Below, in pieces: positions 43,789 through 53,310 of a DNA stretch of 64,000 nucleotides. Position numbers and translations under genes: made by a program. How positions within the stretch are numbered: position 1 is the stretch's first letter; the number at the start of each line of letters is the position of its first letter. The notes below the pieces were generated by a model. That model did not search any database and was not told where the DNA came from. It saw nothing but the letters and a program-made list of their open reading frames with translations. This DNA comes from Geobacteraceae bacterium (lineage in GTDB: Bacteria; Desulfobacterota; Desulfuromonadia; Geobacterales; Geobacteraceae): assembly GCA_023701365.1 (NCBI GenBank), contig JAMPXD010000001.1, positions 1 to 64,000 on the forward strand, given 5' to 3'.

Positions 43789-45459
43789 TCATATCTCCAG
43801 TGTTGAAATGTCGCCGGCGTCCTGGCCGAGGTAGCCGGCCTTCAGGACCCGGCGCATGATCTTGCCGCTCTTGTTCTTCGGGATCGCGCCGGTGAAGACG
43901 ATCTCCTGCGGAGTGGCGATGGATGAGAGCCTGTTGCTGACGTGCAGTCTGATCTTCAGTTCCAGCTCCCGGGAAGGGGAGAACTGCCGGTGGAGGGCGA
44001 CAAAGGCCACCACCTTCTCGAAGAGGAGCTCGTCCGGCGCGCCGATGACCCCCGATTCCGCCACCTCCGGGATCTCCAGCAGGGCGCTCTCGATCTCGAA
44101 GGGGCTGATGAGGTGCCCCGCAGTGTTGATGACGTCATCACTGCGGCCGAGGAACCAGAAGTAGCCGTCCTCGTCCCGGTAGGCGGTGTCACCGGAAAAA
44201 TAGTTGCCGCCGCGGAACTTCTGCCGGTAGACCGCCTCGTTGTTCAGGTAGCCGGCGAACATGGAGGGCCACCCCGCCTTGACGCAGAGGTTCCCCTGCT
44301 CCCCGTCCGGCAGGGGGGTGCCGTCGTCGCCGATGATGGCGGCCTCGATCCCGGCAACCGGTTTCCCCATGGAGCCGGGGCGGACCTCCAGGCCGGGGCG
44401 GTTGGCGATCATGATCGCCCCGGTTTCGGTCTGGAACCAGGTATCATGGATCTCCCTGCCGAGGGTGCGGCGCGCCCAGTGGATCACCTCCGGATTGAGG
44501 GGCTCGCCGACGCTGAAGATCTGCTTGAGGCGGTCGAGGCGAAACCGCCCGAAGAGTTCCCGATCCTCCCTGAGGAGCATCCTGAGCGCGGTCGGCGCGG
44601 TGTACCAGACGGTCACCCCCTCCTCCTCCAGCACCCTGAACCAATGCTCCGCATTGTAGCCGCCGCCGAAGTGGATCTGGGTTACGCCAAGGCTCCAGGG
44701 ACCGATGATCCCGTAGGAGGTGCCGGTGACCCACCCCTGGTCGGCGGTGCACCAGTAGGTCTCGTTCGCGCCGAGGCCGAGGATCTCCCGCGCTGTCTGG
44801 TGCTGATGGAGGACGCTGCGGTGGAGATGCTGCACCCCCTTCGGCTTGCCGGTGGAGCCGGAGGTGTAGTGGAGGACCGACGGCGTCTCGGCCGGGGTAA
44901 AGGGGGCGGTGAACTCTGCGCTCGCCTCCCGCATCAACTGGCGGTAGCTCAGGACGTCGGCCGACTGGTGCTCGTCGATGTCCACCACGATGATGTGGCG
45001 GAGGCAAGGGAGCTGGTCGCGGACCCGGGCAATCTTGCGAACCAGCCCCTTCTTGGTGACGACCCCCCTGGCCCGTGAGTCGCCGAGCCGGTCGAGGAGT
45101 GCCTCCTCGCCAAAGTTGGAAAAAAGGGTGCCTGCCACCACGGTGAGCTTGAGGGCGCCGAGGAAGGCGAAGAACTGTTCGGGCATCTTGGGGAGAAAGG
45201 TGAAGAAGACATCCCCCCTCCCGTAACCGAGCGATTGGAGCACATTGGCGAAGCGGCTGCTCTCGTCATCCAGGTCGCGGAAGGTATAGTCGGCCCTCTC
45301 CATGGCGGGCGAAACCCAGCGCATGGCGACCTTCTCCCCCCTCCCCTGCTCGCACTGCCGGCGGGTGCAGATATGGCCTATGTTGAACTGACCGTCGTCG
45401 ATAAGGTCGGACACGCCGTCCCCCCCTCCTGGTGGCATCGTAATCGCCTCATCTACCAT
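43789..45459 (-). CDS. Acyl-AMP ligase (acetyl-CoA synthetase-like, ANL superfamily)
   Basis: A 556-residue adenylating enzyme. It has the P-loop-like LHYTSGSTGKPKGV, the A5-type DTWFQTETG, the A7-type YFSGDTAYRDEDGYFWFLGR and the catalytic Lys in IPKNKSGKIMRR. The overall sequence is closest in style to acetyl/acyl-CoA synthetases but lacks the long N-terminus of AcsA. The truncated ACP gene directly downstream suggests that its natural acceptor was a carrier protein rather than CoA. It lies within the glycosyltransferase run. Confidence 0.87.
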   Translation of the reverse strand: MVDEAITMPPGGGDGVSDLIDDGQFNIGHICTRRQCEQGRGEKVAMRWVSPAMERADYTFRDLDDESSRFANVLQSLGYGRGDVFFTFLPKMPEQFFAFLGALKLTVVAGTLFSNFGEEALLDRLGDSRARGVVTKKGLVRKIARVRDQLPCLRHIIVVDIDEHQSADVLSYRQLMREASAEFTAPFTPAETPSVLHYTSGSTGKPKGVQHLHRSVLHQHQTAREILGLGANETYWCTADQGWVTGTSYGIIGPWSLGVTQIHFGGGYNAEHWFRVLEEEGVTVWYTAPTALRMLLREDRELFGRFRLDRLKQIFSVGEPLNPEVIHWARRTLGREIHDTWFQTETGAIMIANRPGLEVRPGSMGKPVAGIEAAIIGDDGTPLPDGEQGNLCVKAGWPSMFAGYLNNEAVYRQKFRGGNYFSGDTAYRDEDGYFWFLGRSDDVINTAGHLISPFEIESALLEIPEVAESGVIGAPDELLFEKVVAFVALHRQFSPSRELELKIRLHVSNRLSSIATPQEIVFTGAIPKNKSGKIMRRVLKAGYLGQDAGDISTLEI

Positions 45460-46390
45460 GTTTGGCCGTCCGCTGCAGAATGTCCTTGTCCCCCAGCCGG
45501 AGATGGGGGAGTGCCGCCCGGCGCAGCCGCTGCACCTCGCCGAACCGCTTCAGGGCGTCGCCGAAGGCTGCGTAGTAAGTGAAATCGCACCAGAGGAAGC
45601 TGACCGCCAGCCGCAGGAAAGTATGGAACAGATTGCGGGCGACAAAGGGGGGATCGGTGAGGTTGATCCAGTGGAACAGGAACCGGTTGCGGAAATAGAT
45701 CCTGCGCTTCTGCCGTTTCCGCGTCCTGCCGATGGAGGCGCTCGAATAGTGGTACACTCCCCCGCCCGGCTCGTAGACGCTGCGCCACCCCCGCTTCCAG
45801 GCCCGGTAGGAGATGTCCACGTCCTCGAACAGGTAGGGGGTGTAGATCTCGCTGAAGCCGCCGAGAGCCCGGAACTTCCCCATGTCGTACGCCACGCAGG
45901 CGCCGATGGCATACAGGTTCTCCCGCTCTCCCCCTGATTCGTCGAGCGCCGCAAAGCTCCCCTTGAGAAACCCCTTGCCGTAGAGGGCGGTCACGACCCC
46001 CTGGTTCCGGCCTTCCCGCTCAACCAGGATATTGGGGGTAACCGCGAACACCGTCGGGTCGGCGAAGTGGCTCAGAAGCGGGGCGACGAAGCCGGGGGTG
46101 GCGCGGACGTCGTTGTTGATGCAGAGGCAGACAGGATAACGCGTTGCCAGCATCCCGGCATTGCAGCTCCTGGAAAAGCCCATGTTCACCCGATTGACCA
46201 GCACCCTTACCCGGGGGAGCGTGGCGAGGAAGGCGCGGCTCCCGTCCGTGCTGCAGTCGTCCACCACGACGAGCTCGTACTCCCCCCCCCAGCTCTCCAG
46301 GGCGTCGATGACCGAGGGGAGATTTTCCCGGAGGAGCCCCTCGCCGTTGTAGGTGGGGATTACCACGCTGATGCCGTCGTTATATGCCAT
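45449..46390 (-). CDS. Glycosyltransferase family 2
   Basis: A ~313-residue GT-A transferase starting ISVVIPTYNGEGLLRENL, with VVDDCSTDGS and the metal-binding-like CINNDVRATPGF. The mid-region GGFSEIYTPYLFEDVDISYRA is the usual acceptor-site motif of rhamnosyl/N-acetylglucosaminyl transferases. I choose ATG 46390, six bases after AGAGGATG. Its end overlaps the ligase start by 11 bases, so the two are coupled. Confidence 0.88.
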   Translation of the reverse strand: MAYNDGISVVIPTYNGEGLLRENLPSVIDALESWGGEYELVVVDDCSTDGSRAFLATLPRVRVLVNRVNMGFSRSCNAGMLATRYPVCLCINNDVRATPGFVAPLLSHFADPTVFAVTPNILVEREGRNQGVVTALYGKGFLKGSFAALDESGGERENLYAIGACVAYDMGKFRALGGFSEIYTPYLFEDVDISYRAWKRGWRSVYEPGGGVYHYSSASIGRTRKRQKRRIYFRNRFLFHWINLTDPPFVARNLFHTFLRLAVSFLWCDFTYYAAFGDALKRFGEVQRLRRAALPHLRLGDKDILQRTAKHGR

Positions 46391-46471
46391 GATCATCCTC
46401 TGCCGCAATCCGGACCTGCCGCCAGAGAGCGGCCCGGTTACCGCTACCACCATAAGATGCCGGAAGTGGCG

Positions 46472-47260
46472 TCAATCCGGAAAGCGCATCAGCTTGCGCT
46501 GGATTTCGTACAGCTTTACATATTTGAGAAAGACGCAGTGGGCCTCCATGACCGCAATGACGAAACCGGGGAGGCCGTCGAGGAACCCGCCCCGGACCAG
46601 GTAGCGGTGGAGGAAGGCGTAGAAGGGGCGCAGGGTGAAATGGATGATGGTGGCCCGCCGTCCCGAGCGGCTGTGGTCGATGGCGGTCAGGGTCGAATAG
46701 GAGTTCTTGGTGGCGGCAAAGTGGGCCATGTCCCGGTAGATGAAGTGGTGCAGGTCCCCCTTGAGGCTCGCCAGGCGGCCGGGGACCTGGATCTTGTCGT
46801 GGGGGGCATACCCCCCCCACCAGCAGCGGTCCTTCCGATAGAGCCTGATGTTGCGGTCTGGATACCAGCCGGAATGGTTGATCCAGCGCCGCATGAACCA
46901 GTGGCGGCGCGGCATGTCGTAGGCGTCGTAGCTGCTGTTCTCCAGGTCGAGGGCGAGGATTTCGTCCCTGAGCTCCGGGGTGACCCGTTCGTCGGCGTCC
47001 ACGTGGAGCACCCAGAGGTTGGCCGCCTGATCGGTGGCGAACTGGCTCTGGGCGATATGCCCGGCCCACGGCCGGATGATGACCCGGTCGGTGAATTCCC
47101 GGGCGATCGCCACCGTGCCGTCGCTGCTGCAGGAGTCGACGACGATGAGCTCGTCGGCCCAGGCAAGGCTCTCCAGGCACTCCCGGATGTTGCTCTCCTC
47201 GTTGAAGGTCCGGACCACCGCCGATATTCTGGTGCGATTCTCTCTTTTCAGGGACATCAT
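46472..47260 (-). CDS. Glycosyltransferase family 2, WaaE/KdtX-like
   Basis: A 262-residue GT2 protein: ISAVVRTFNEESNIRECLES, LIVVDSCSSDGT and VLHVDADERVTPEL (DxD-type). The WaaE-type pattern RHWFMRRWINHSGWYPD is that of LPS core beta-1,4-glucosyltransferases. Its start overlaps the waaF-like stop (ATGATG), so translation is coupled. Confidence 0.87.
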   Translation of the reverse strand: MMSLKRENRTRISAVVRTFNEESNIRECLESLAWADELIVVDSCSSDGTVAIAREFTDRVIIRPWAGHIAQSQFATDQAANLWVLHVDADERVTPELRDEILALDLENSSYDAYDMPRRHWFMRRWINHSGWYPDRNIRLYRKDRCWWGGYAPHDKIQVPGRLASLKGDLHHFIYRDMAHFAATKNSYSTLTAIDHSRSGRRATIIHFTLRPFYAFLHRYLVRGGFLDGLPGFVIAVMEAHCVFLKYVKLYEIQRKLMRFPD

Positions 47261-48327
47261 CTGCGCGCCACCTCACCGAGGAGGGTCTGGCATTCCCGCA
47301 AAACGTCATCCACCGAGATCGCCTCGATGCAGGCCGGTTTCATCCGCGGGGAGGGGTCGCACTCGGTGAAGAATTTCTGCCGGCAGGGTGAACAGGAAAA
47401 GGCGCGGTAGATCACCCTGGCGTTCTTACCCCAGGGACCGAAGCGGGTCGGCGAAGAAGGGCCGAACAGGGCGATGGTCGGGGTACCCGATGCCGCCGCC
47501 ATATGCATGTTGCTGCTGTCGTTGCCGACAAAGAGCGCGCATTTCCTGAGCACCGCCATATGGACCTTGATGGAAGAGCGGCCGACCAGATCGATGGTAT
47601 CTGCGGGAAAGAGATCCCGGCATGCCTGAAACGCCTCCCGGTCCCCGCCGCCGCCGAGAACGACCGGGCAGAAACCGTAGCTGGCATGGAGAGCAGTTGC
47701 TACCCGGGCAAAATCTTCCAGGGGCCAGCTCCTCCCCCCGGTCGAGGAGAAGGGATGGATCGCCAGCAGTCTTGCGCCGGCGGCCGGCGCGATCAGCTGC
47801 TCCGCCTCCAGCATTTCATCAGCCGTGAGCCACGATTCGAGATGATCATCGACCACCGGAATTCCGTCGACCTTGAGGACTTCCAGGAAATTCTCCACTT
47901 CGTGCCGGTCATGACGGTAGGGGAGCCGCCTGGTCAGGAGAAAGCCGCGCCCTTCCGTGTCGAAGCCGATCCGCTCCCTGGCCGAAGCAAGAAAGGCCAT
48001 CAGGGCGCTCGACAGAGAGCGCTTCAACACGTAGGCCTTGTCAAAGCGCCTGGCACGCAGATCCCTGATGAAGGCGAGCTTGGCACGCAACGTCCGGTGC
48101 GTCCCCCGGCAGCCGGCATGAATGGTAACCGGGTCCCAGAATATCAGTTCATCCACGTAAGGAATGCCGTTGATCACTTCGGTGGAACCCGGGGCCACCA
48201 CCCAGGCAATGTATGAGTCAGGTTCTGCATGGCGCAGGTTCCTCAGGAAGGGGACCGTCAGAATGGTATCCCCGATGAAGCGGTACCTGAGCACCAGAAT
48301 CCTCTTTTTTGCCTTGTCAATCTCCAT
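47257..48327 (-). CDS. waaF: Heptosyltransferase II type (GT family 9)
   Basis: A ~356-residue GT9 protein (ILVLRYRFIGDTILTVPFLRNL; VGNDSSNMHMAAASGTPTIALFG; late CSPCRQKFFTEC). GGAG seven bases before ATG 48327 (MEIDKAKK) decides the start, which lies inside the last codons of the Trm112-like gene. It probably adds the second core heptose, but GT9 subtypes are hard to tell apart by eye. Confidence 0.83.
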   Translation of the reverse strand: MEIDKAKKRILVLRYRFIGDTILTVPFLRNLRHAEPDSYIAWVVAPGSTEVINGIPYVDELIFWDPVTIHAGCRGTHRTLRAKLAFIRDLRARRFDKAYVLKRSLSSALMAFLASARERIGFDTEGRGFLLTRRLPYRHDRHEVENFLEVLKVDGIPVVDDHLESWLTADEMLEAEQLIAPAAGARLLAIHPFSSTGGRSWPLEDFARVATALHASYGFCPVVLGGGGDREAFQACRDLFPADTIDLVGRSSIKVHMAVLRKCALFVGNDSSNMHMAAASGTPTIALFGPSSPTRFGPWGKNARVIYRAFSCSPCRQKFFTECDPSPRMKPACIEAISVDDVLRECQTLLGEVARR

Positions 48328-48493
48328 CCAGTTTCTCCGCTTCCTCAATGAGCATGACCGGTATCCCGTCCCGGATCGGATATTTCAGGCCGCATCTAGC
48401 GCAGAGCAGGGCCGATTCGTCTTCCAGGGGCGTAACCCCCTCCTTGCAGCCGGGGCAGACGAGAATTTGCAGCAGTTGTTCCGATAGTGCCAT
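48317..48493 (-). CDS. Trm112 family (UPF0434) zinc protein
   Basis: A 58-residue protein beginning MALSEQLLQILVCPGCKEGV, with two CxxC pairs (CPGC, CARC) and the ending GLKYPIRDGIPVMLIEEA, which is the bacterial Trm112/YcaR signature. YcaR-like proteins are common between lpxK and kdsB in LPS operons. Its last 11 bases overlap the next gene. Function in bacteria is unclear; the yeast relative activates methyltransferases. Confidence 0.93.
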   Translation of the reverse strand: MALSEQLLQILVCPGCKEGVTPLEDESALLCARCGLKYPIRDGIPVMLIEEAEKLDGD

Positions 48494-48508
48494 ATCCTGC
48501 CACCTTTT

Positions 48509-49576
48509 TCAAAGAAGTTTGTCGAGAAGGGCCACCAGGTGCCCCGGGTCCGCCACCCACATCTCGAGGGGCACGGCATAGCCGTTCCCCAGCCGCTCCC
48601 GATAAGGTCCGAGCTTGACCCCGTCCTTTTCGGTGGTAATCAGGTAGTCTGCCCCGCACGCCGCCGCGGCGGCAAGGATGGCGGCCACCTCACCCTCCCC
48701 GTAGCGGCAATGGTCCGGGAAAGGGAGGGTGGCGGCAAGGGAGAGCCCCTCCTCCGCCAGGTCATGGAAAAAGGGGGCGGGATCGGCGATGCCCGCGAAT
48801 GCCAACCCGCGCAAACCTTTGAGATCGGCGAAGGGGCGCACCGCGCCCCCGGCAAGGGAGGTCAGCCCCACCAGATGATGAAACGCCCGACAGGCGGGCT
48901 TGCCCGGAAAATGGGCCGGCTCTCCCTCGCCGCTGCAGCGGGTATAGATGATCAGGTCGGCCCGCTCCGCCGCCGACCGCGGTTCCCGCAGCAGGCCCGC
49001 CGGCAGGGTCCGGCCGTTGCCGAAGGGGCGGCTGCTGTCCAGGAGGAGGATGTTCAGGTCCCTCATGAGCCGCAGGTGCTGGAAGCCGTCGTCGAGAATG
49101 AAGACATCAGGGGCGAGCCGCTCCATGGCCAGCAGACCGGCCCGGTAACGGTCGGCGCCGACCACCACGGCGAGCCCCGGAACGGTGGCTGCCAGGAGAC
49201 AGGGCTCGTCACCCGCCTCCCCGGGGGTGAGAAAAAGGGTCGTGCCGTCCGAGACGATCCCCTCTCCGCGCAATGTCCCGCCATAGCCGCGGGAGAGGAG
49301 CGTCACCCGTTTCCCCCTGGCAATGAAGTACTGCGCCAGCATGGCGGCAGCCGGGGTCTTGCCGGTGCCGCCGACCGTCAGGTTGCCCACCGAGATGACC
49401 GGCCGCGGCAGGCGGTGCGACCGGAGCAGTCCCGCCGCATAGGCTGCGGCCCGCAGGCGCAGAGCAAGCGAGTACGGGAACGACAGGAGCGCCAGGAGGA
49501 GCAGTAACAGCCGGTCGCAAGGTCCGCGCCGTTTTCCGTCCCAGATCTCCCGGAAATATCGTTCAGCCTTTGCCAT
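48509..49576 (-). CDS. lpxK: Tetraacyldisaccharide 4'-kinase
   Basis: Phosphorylates the 4' position of the lipid A precursor at the inner membrane. The ~355 residues carry the P-loop [18 protein letters not shown] (~residues 50-67) and [14 protein letters not shown], with a hydrophobic N-terminal helix ([16 protein letters not shown]). ATG 49576 follows GAGGTGTTG. It lies downstream of waaA. Confidence 0.95.
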   Translation of the reverse strand: MAKAERYFREIWDGKRRGPCDRLLLLLLALLSFPYSLALRLRAAAYAAGLLRSHRLPRPVISVGNLTVGGTGKTPAAAMLAQYFIARGKRVTLLSRGYGGTLRGEGIVSDGTTLFLTPGEAGDEPCLLAATVPGLAVVVGADRYRAGLLAMERLAPDVFILDDGFQHLRLMRDLNILLLDSSRPFGNGRTLPAGLLREPRSAAERADLIIYTRCSGEGEPAHFPGKPACRAFHHLVGLTSLAGGAVRPFADLKGLRGLAFAGIADPAPFFHDLAEEGLSLAATLPFPDHCRYGEGEVAAILAAAAACGADYLITTEKDGVKLGPYRERLGNGYAVPLEMWVADPGHLVALLDKLL

Positions 49577-49577
49577 C

Positions 49578-49645
49578 AACACCTCGCAGCGACCAGTGAC
49601 CAGTGACCAGTGACCAGTGACCAGCGGCTAGCGGCTAGCGGCCAG
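49578..49645. repeat. Tandem heptamer array reaching into the waaA 3' end
   Basis: Four AGTGACC units, then AGCGGCT, AGCGGCT, AGCGGCC, AGCGGCC. On the coding strand the CTGGCCG/CTAGCCG units encode the last residues and the TAG stop of waaA, so the array is partly translated. Only one orientation is present. Confidence 0.85.
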
Positions 49646-50933
49646 CGGCCAGCAGCTTCTCGACGACTTGCAGGTGGAGGGCGGTCGAGCCGCTGTTTTC
49701 CTCCATCAGCCGCGCCCCGCTCGCCCCCATGGCATGGCGCCGCGTCTCGTCTTTCAGGAGCTCTTCGAGGGCAGCGGCCAGCTCCGCCCCATCCCGCACC
49801 TGGAGGCCGCCGCCGCAGGAGAGAATGAGGGCCGCCGCCTCCCGGAAGTTGCTCATGTGGGGGCCGAACAGGACCGGCACCCGCAACGATGCCGGCTCCA
49901 GGACATTGTGGCCGCCGGTCGGCACCAGGCTCCCGCCGACGAAGACCAGCTCGGAAACGTCATAGAAGCGCAGCAGCTCGCCGACGGTATCGACCAGGAG
50001 CGCCTCTCCCGGGCGGAACAGGGCGGTGCGGCCGGCGAGCTGTGAGCGCAGGGTGAACGGTATCCCCGCCCGCCGCAAGAGCTCCGCCACCTGGGGAACC
50101 CGCTCGGGATGTCGCGGCGCCAGGACCAGCAGGAGCTCCAGCCCCCTGGCGAGGAGCAGCCGATAGGCGGAGATGGCCGCTTCCTCTTCCCCCTGGTGGG
50201 TGCTGCCGGCGGTAAAGACCGGTACGTCCGGGGGGATACGGAAGCCGTTCCGCAGCTCCGCCTTGCCGGCCGCCGAGGAAGGAGCAACTGCCAGGTCGTA
50301 CTTGAGGTTCCTGGCGACCTCAACCCGGTCGGGAGGCGCCCCGATGGCGACGATGCGCCGGGCGTCCTCTTCGGTCTGCATGCAGAACCGGGCAAAGTCG
50401 CCGAGGATCACGGCAAAAAACCGGCGCAGGCAGAGATAGCGGCCGAAGGAGCGGTCGGAGATGCGGCCGTTCACCAGCACCGCCGGAACCCCCATCTCAC
50501 GCGCGCTGCGGAGGAAGTTCGGCCAGATCTCGGTCTCCACAACCAGGATGAGGGATGGGCGGATGCGGCCGAGGAGCCTCCTGACGGCAAACCGGTAATC
50601 GAACGGGAAATAGATGCAGAGGTCGGCCTCGGGGAGCGTCCGGGCAATGCTCCTCCCGGTTTCCGTGCCGTTGGAGAGGACGATCTTGCTGTCGGGAAAC
50701 CTTTCCTTCAGTGCCTTGAGGAGGGGCCTCACGGCAATGGTCTCCCCCACCGAGACGGCATGGACAAGAATCGGCCGTTGCCCGCCCAGCAGCGCCAGGT
50801 CGCCCGGCGCAATGGCGCCGAAGCGCTCGGCAAAGGCCGCCGGCCTGTTCCTCCGGACTGACCGGAAGAAATGATAGGCGAGCACCAGAGGGAGAGCCAG
50901 CCAAAGGGCTATATCGTAAACAAGATGGATCAT
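49635..50933 (-). CDS. waaA: 3-deoxy-D-manno-octulosonic acid (Kdo) transferase
   Basis: Adds Kdo to lipid IVA. The 432 residues have an N-terminal membrane anchor (~residues 3-20) and the GT30 pattern (ILVHAVSVGETIAVRPLLKAL; VLVNGRISDRSF; GGSLVPTGGHNVLEPA). The number of Kdo residues added cannot be read from sequence. Start overlaps the acyltransferase stop by four bases. Its last codons lie in the heptamer array. Confidence 0.95.
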   Translation of the reverse strand: MIHLVYDIALWLALPLVLAYHFFRSVRRNRPAAFAERFGAIAPGDLALLGGQRPILVHAVSVGETIAVRPLLKALKERFPDSKIVLSNGTETGRSIARTLPEADLCIYFPFDYRFAVRRLLGRIRPSLILVVETEIWPNFLRSAREMGVPAVLVNGRISDRSFGRYLCLRRFFAVILGDFARFCMQTEEDARRIVAIGAPPDRVEVARNLKYDLAVAPSSAAGKAELRNGFRIPPDVPVFTAGSTHQGEEEAAISAYRLLLARGLELLLVLAPRHPERVPQVAELLRRAGIPFTLRSQLAGRTALFRPGEALLVDTVGELLRFYDVSELVFVGGSLVPTGGHNVLEPASLRVPVLFGPHMSNFREAAALILSCGGGLQVRDGAELAAALEELLKDETRRHAMGASGARLMEENSGSTALHLQVVEKLLAAGR

Positions 50934-51592
50934 GAGCGGAAATAGCTGTCGGCCCGGGCCGTGGTCTCCCGCAGTGCCTGTTCGATGCGCAGACGAAAAG
51001 CCTCGATATCCTCACCTTCCCGGTAGTAGAGCGGCTCACCCCAGACAAAGCCCCCCCGGGAAAACGGATGGGGGAGCATGAACCGGTCCCAGCTGGCGAA
51101 GCGCGTGGCGCGGGAGCAGGAGAAGGCAACGGGGACGACCGCCCTGCCGGTCAGGCGGGCCAGCCTGGCTACCCCCGGCTTCACCGTTTCGGCGGGCCCC
51201 CGCGGACCGTCCGGGGTGATCCCCAGGTCGCGGTTGTCCCGGGCCAGCTGCACCATCTCCAGAAAGGCCTTCTTTCCCCCCTTCGAGGAAGAGCCGCGTA
51301 CCACGCCGATACCGAAGCGCTTCACGACATTGGCGATGATCTCCCCGTCACCATGGGTGCTGATCAGGCAGTGGGCGCCCCTTCCGCTGTAGGCGAAAGG
51401 GACCGGCAGGAGCCTGCCGTGCCAGGATACGATGATCGTCCCTTCGCCCCGGTCGTGAAAAGCCCGGGGGATGTCGCCGCCGATTGTCCGCATCCGGATG
51501 GTGGCGAACAATGCCCGGATCAGCAGATAGAGCAGTTTCGGCAGGATACCGCCGGCGAGGCGGTTTTTCAACCCCTTCAGGTACTCTTTCAT
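50930..51592 (-). CDS. DUF374 lysophospholipid acyltransferase family protein
   Basis: A ~220-residue DUF374 protein: an N-terminal hydrophobic stretch (~15-30), SWHGRLLPVPFAY (His-containing block), VVRGSSSKGGKKAFLEM and GITPDGPRGPAETVKPGV. The position between waaA and msbA is that of a late lipid A acyltransferase, and no LpxL/LpxM homologue is in the window, so it may add the secondary acyl chains; this is inference from context. The ATG at 51592 overlaps the msbA stop by one base. Confidence 0.87.
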   Translation of the reverse strand: MKEYLKGLKNRLAGGILPKLLYLLIRALFATIRMRTIGGDIPRAFHDRGEGTIIVSWHGRLLPVPFAYSGRGAHCLISTHGDGEIIANVVKRFGIGVVRGSSSKGGKKAFLEMVQLARDNRDLGITPDGPRGPAETVKPGVARLARLTGRAVVPVAFSCSRATRFASWDRFMLPHPFSRGGFVWGEPLYYREGEDIEAFRLRIEQALRETTARADSYFRS

Positions 51593-53310
51593 CAAAGCTG
51601 GAACTGCATGTCGTAAAGTTTCCTGTAGAGGCCACCCTCCGCCAGCAACTGGTCATGACGGCCGGTGCCGGCGATCGCCCCGTTCTCCAGCACCACAATC
51701 CGGTCGGCATGGAGAATGGTCGAGAGGCGGTGGGCGATGACGAAGGTGGTCCGGTTGGCCATCAGGTTGTTCAGCGCCCTCTGCACCATCTGCTCGCTTT
51801 CCGAATCGAGGGCGCTGGTTGCCTCGTCGAGGATGAGAATAGGCGCATCCTTGAGGATCGCCCGGGCGATGCAGATCCGCTGCCGCTGGCCGCCGGAGAG
51901 TCGCACCCCACGGTCGCCGATGCCGGTCCCGTAGCCGTCCGGCATCTCCAGGATGAAATCGTGGGCAAAGGCGGCCCGCGCGGCCGCCTCCACCTCGGCA
52001 TCGGAGGCATCGGGCTTGCCGTAGCGGATGTTGTTGGCGATGGTATCGTTGAAGAGGAAGGTCTCCTGGTCCACCAGGGCAATCTGGGCCATCAGGTCCC
52101 GCAGGGCAAGCTGGCGGACCTCCACGCCATCGATCAGCACAGCCCCCTCGGTGGCGTCGTAGAAGCGGGGGATGAGGGAGACCAGGGTTGTCTTGCCGGC
52201 CCCGGACGGGCCGACGAAGGCCACCAGCTCTCCCCGCTCCGCCTTGAGGTTGATGTTGCTCAGGACAAGCTCATCCTGGTAGCGAAACGACACGTTGCGG
52301 AACTCCACCCCCCCCCGGGCGCGCGACAGCGCCACCGGGGCAGGGGGCTCGACGATCTCGGGAACCTCGGCGATCGCCTCGAAGACCCGCTCGGCGGCCC
52401 CGAGGGAGCGCTGGAGGTTGTTGTAGAGGTTGTTGAGCTTCTTGACCGGGTTGTAGAGCAGGACCATGGCGGCAACGAACGAGAGGAGGTTCTCCGGCTT
52501 CAGGGTACCGCTCCGCACCATGGAGAGCCCCGCCCAGAAGACGCCGGCAACGCCCAGGGAGGTCAGCAGCTCCATCACCGGCACCGAGATCCCCTCGTAC
52601 TTGATCCCCTTCCGGACAAAATGGTAGAACTCGCGGTTGGCAGCGGCGAACTTGCCGGCTTCCCGCTCCTCGAGGCCGAAGGCCTTGAGCACCTTGATCC
52701 CGGCATAGCTCTCCTGGAGGATGCTCGTCAGGTCCCCCATCCGCCCCTGACTCTCACGGGCCACGTTCTTGATCCGCCGCCCGATTTTCTGGGCCGGATA
52801 GATGGTGGCAGGGAGGACAAAGAAGGCGATGATGGCCAGCTTCCAGTTGAGGTAAAAGATCACGCCGAGGAGAAACAGGGCGCCGAAGCCGTCGCGGAAA
52901 AAGCCGGTGATGACCACCGCCACCCCTTCCTGCATCATGCTCACGTCGTTCAGCACCCGCGACATCAGTCCCCCGACCTGGTGGCGATTGAAATAACCGA
53001 GCCCGAGCCTGATATTGCGGCGGTAGAGCTCGTTGCGGATGTCCTGGATGGCGAGCTGCCCTGCGGTCCTGATGAAGTAGTCGTTGACATAGCGGCCGAG
53101 TCCGCGGACGAGGAAGATGGCGACAATCCCCAGCGGCAGCCAGGTGAGGATCTGCCAGTTGCTCTGCTCGAACAGTTGCTTGACGAGCCGTCCCGACAGG
53201 TAGGCGAAGACGCCATCCATGCCGCCGACGGTAAGGGAGGCCAGGGCGGCGACAACTATCCGCGGCCAGTAGGGGCGGCTGTAGGCGATAAGACGGAGGA
53301 ACGTGTTCAT
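51592..53310 (-). CDS. msbA: Lipid A export ABC transporter MsbA
   Basis: Flips lipid A-core across the inner membrane. The 572-residue half-transporter has six predicted transmembrane segments in its N-terminal half and one ABC domain with Walker A GPSGAGKTTLV, signature LSGGQRQRICIARA and Walker B ILILDEATSALDSES. It is coupled to lpxB by an ATGA overlap, and followed by the DUF374 and waaA genes, which supports MsbA rather than another exporter. Confidence 0.93.
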   Translation of the reverse strand: MNTFLRLIAYSRPYWPRIVVAALASLTVGGMDGVFAYLSGRLVKQLFEQSNWQILTWLPLGIVAIFLVRGLGRYVNDYFIRTAGQLAIQDIRNELYRRNIRLGLGYFNRHQVGGLMSRVLNDVSMMQEGVAVVITGFFRDGFGALFLLGVIFYLNWKLAIIAFFVLPATIYPAQKIGRRIKNVARESQGRMGDLTSILQESYAGIKVLKAFGLEEREAGKFAAANREFYHFVRKGIKYEGISVPVMELLTSLGVAGVFWAGLSMVRSGTLKPENLLSFVAAMVLLYNPVKKLNNLYNNLQRSLGAAERVFEAIAEVPEIVEPPAPVALSRARGGVEFRNVSFRYQDELVLSNINLKAERGELVAFVGPSGAGKTTLVSLIPRFYDATEGAVLIDGVEVRQLALRDLMAQIALVDQETFLFNDTIANNIRYGKPDASDAEVEAAARAAFAHDFILEMPDGYGTGIGDRGVRLSGGQRQRICIARAILKDAPILILDEATSALDSESEQMVQRALNNLMANRTTFVIAHRLSTILHADRIVVLENGAIAGTGRHDQLLAEGGLYRKLYDMQFQL

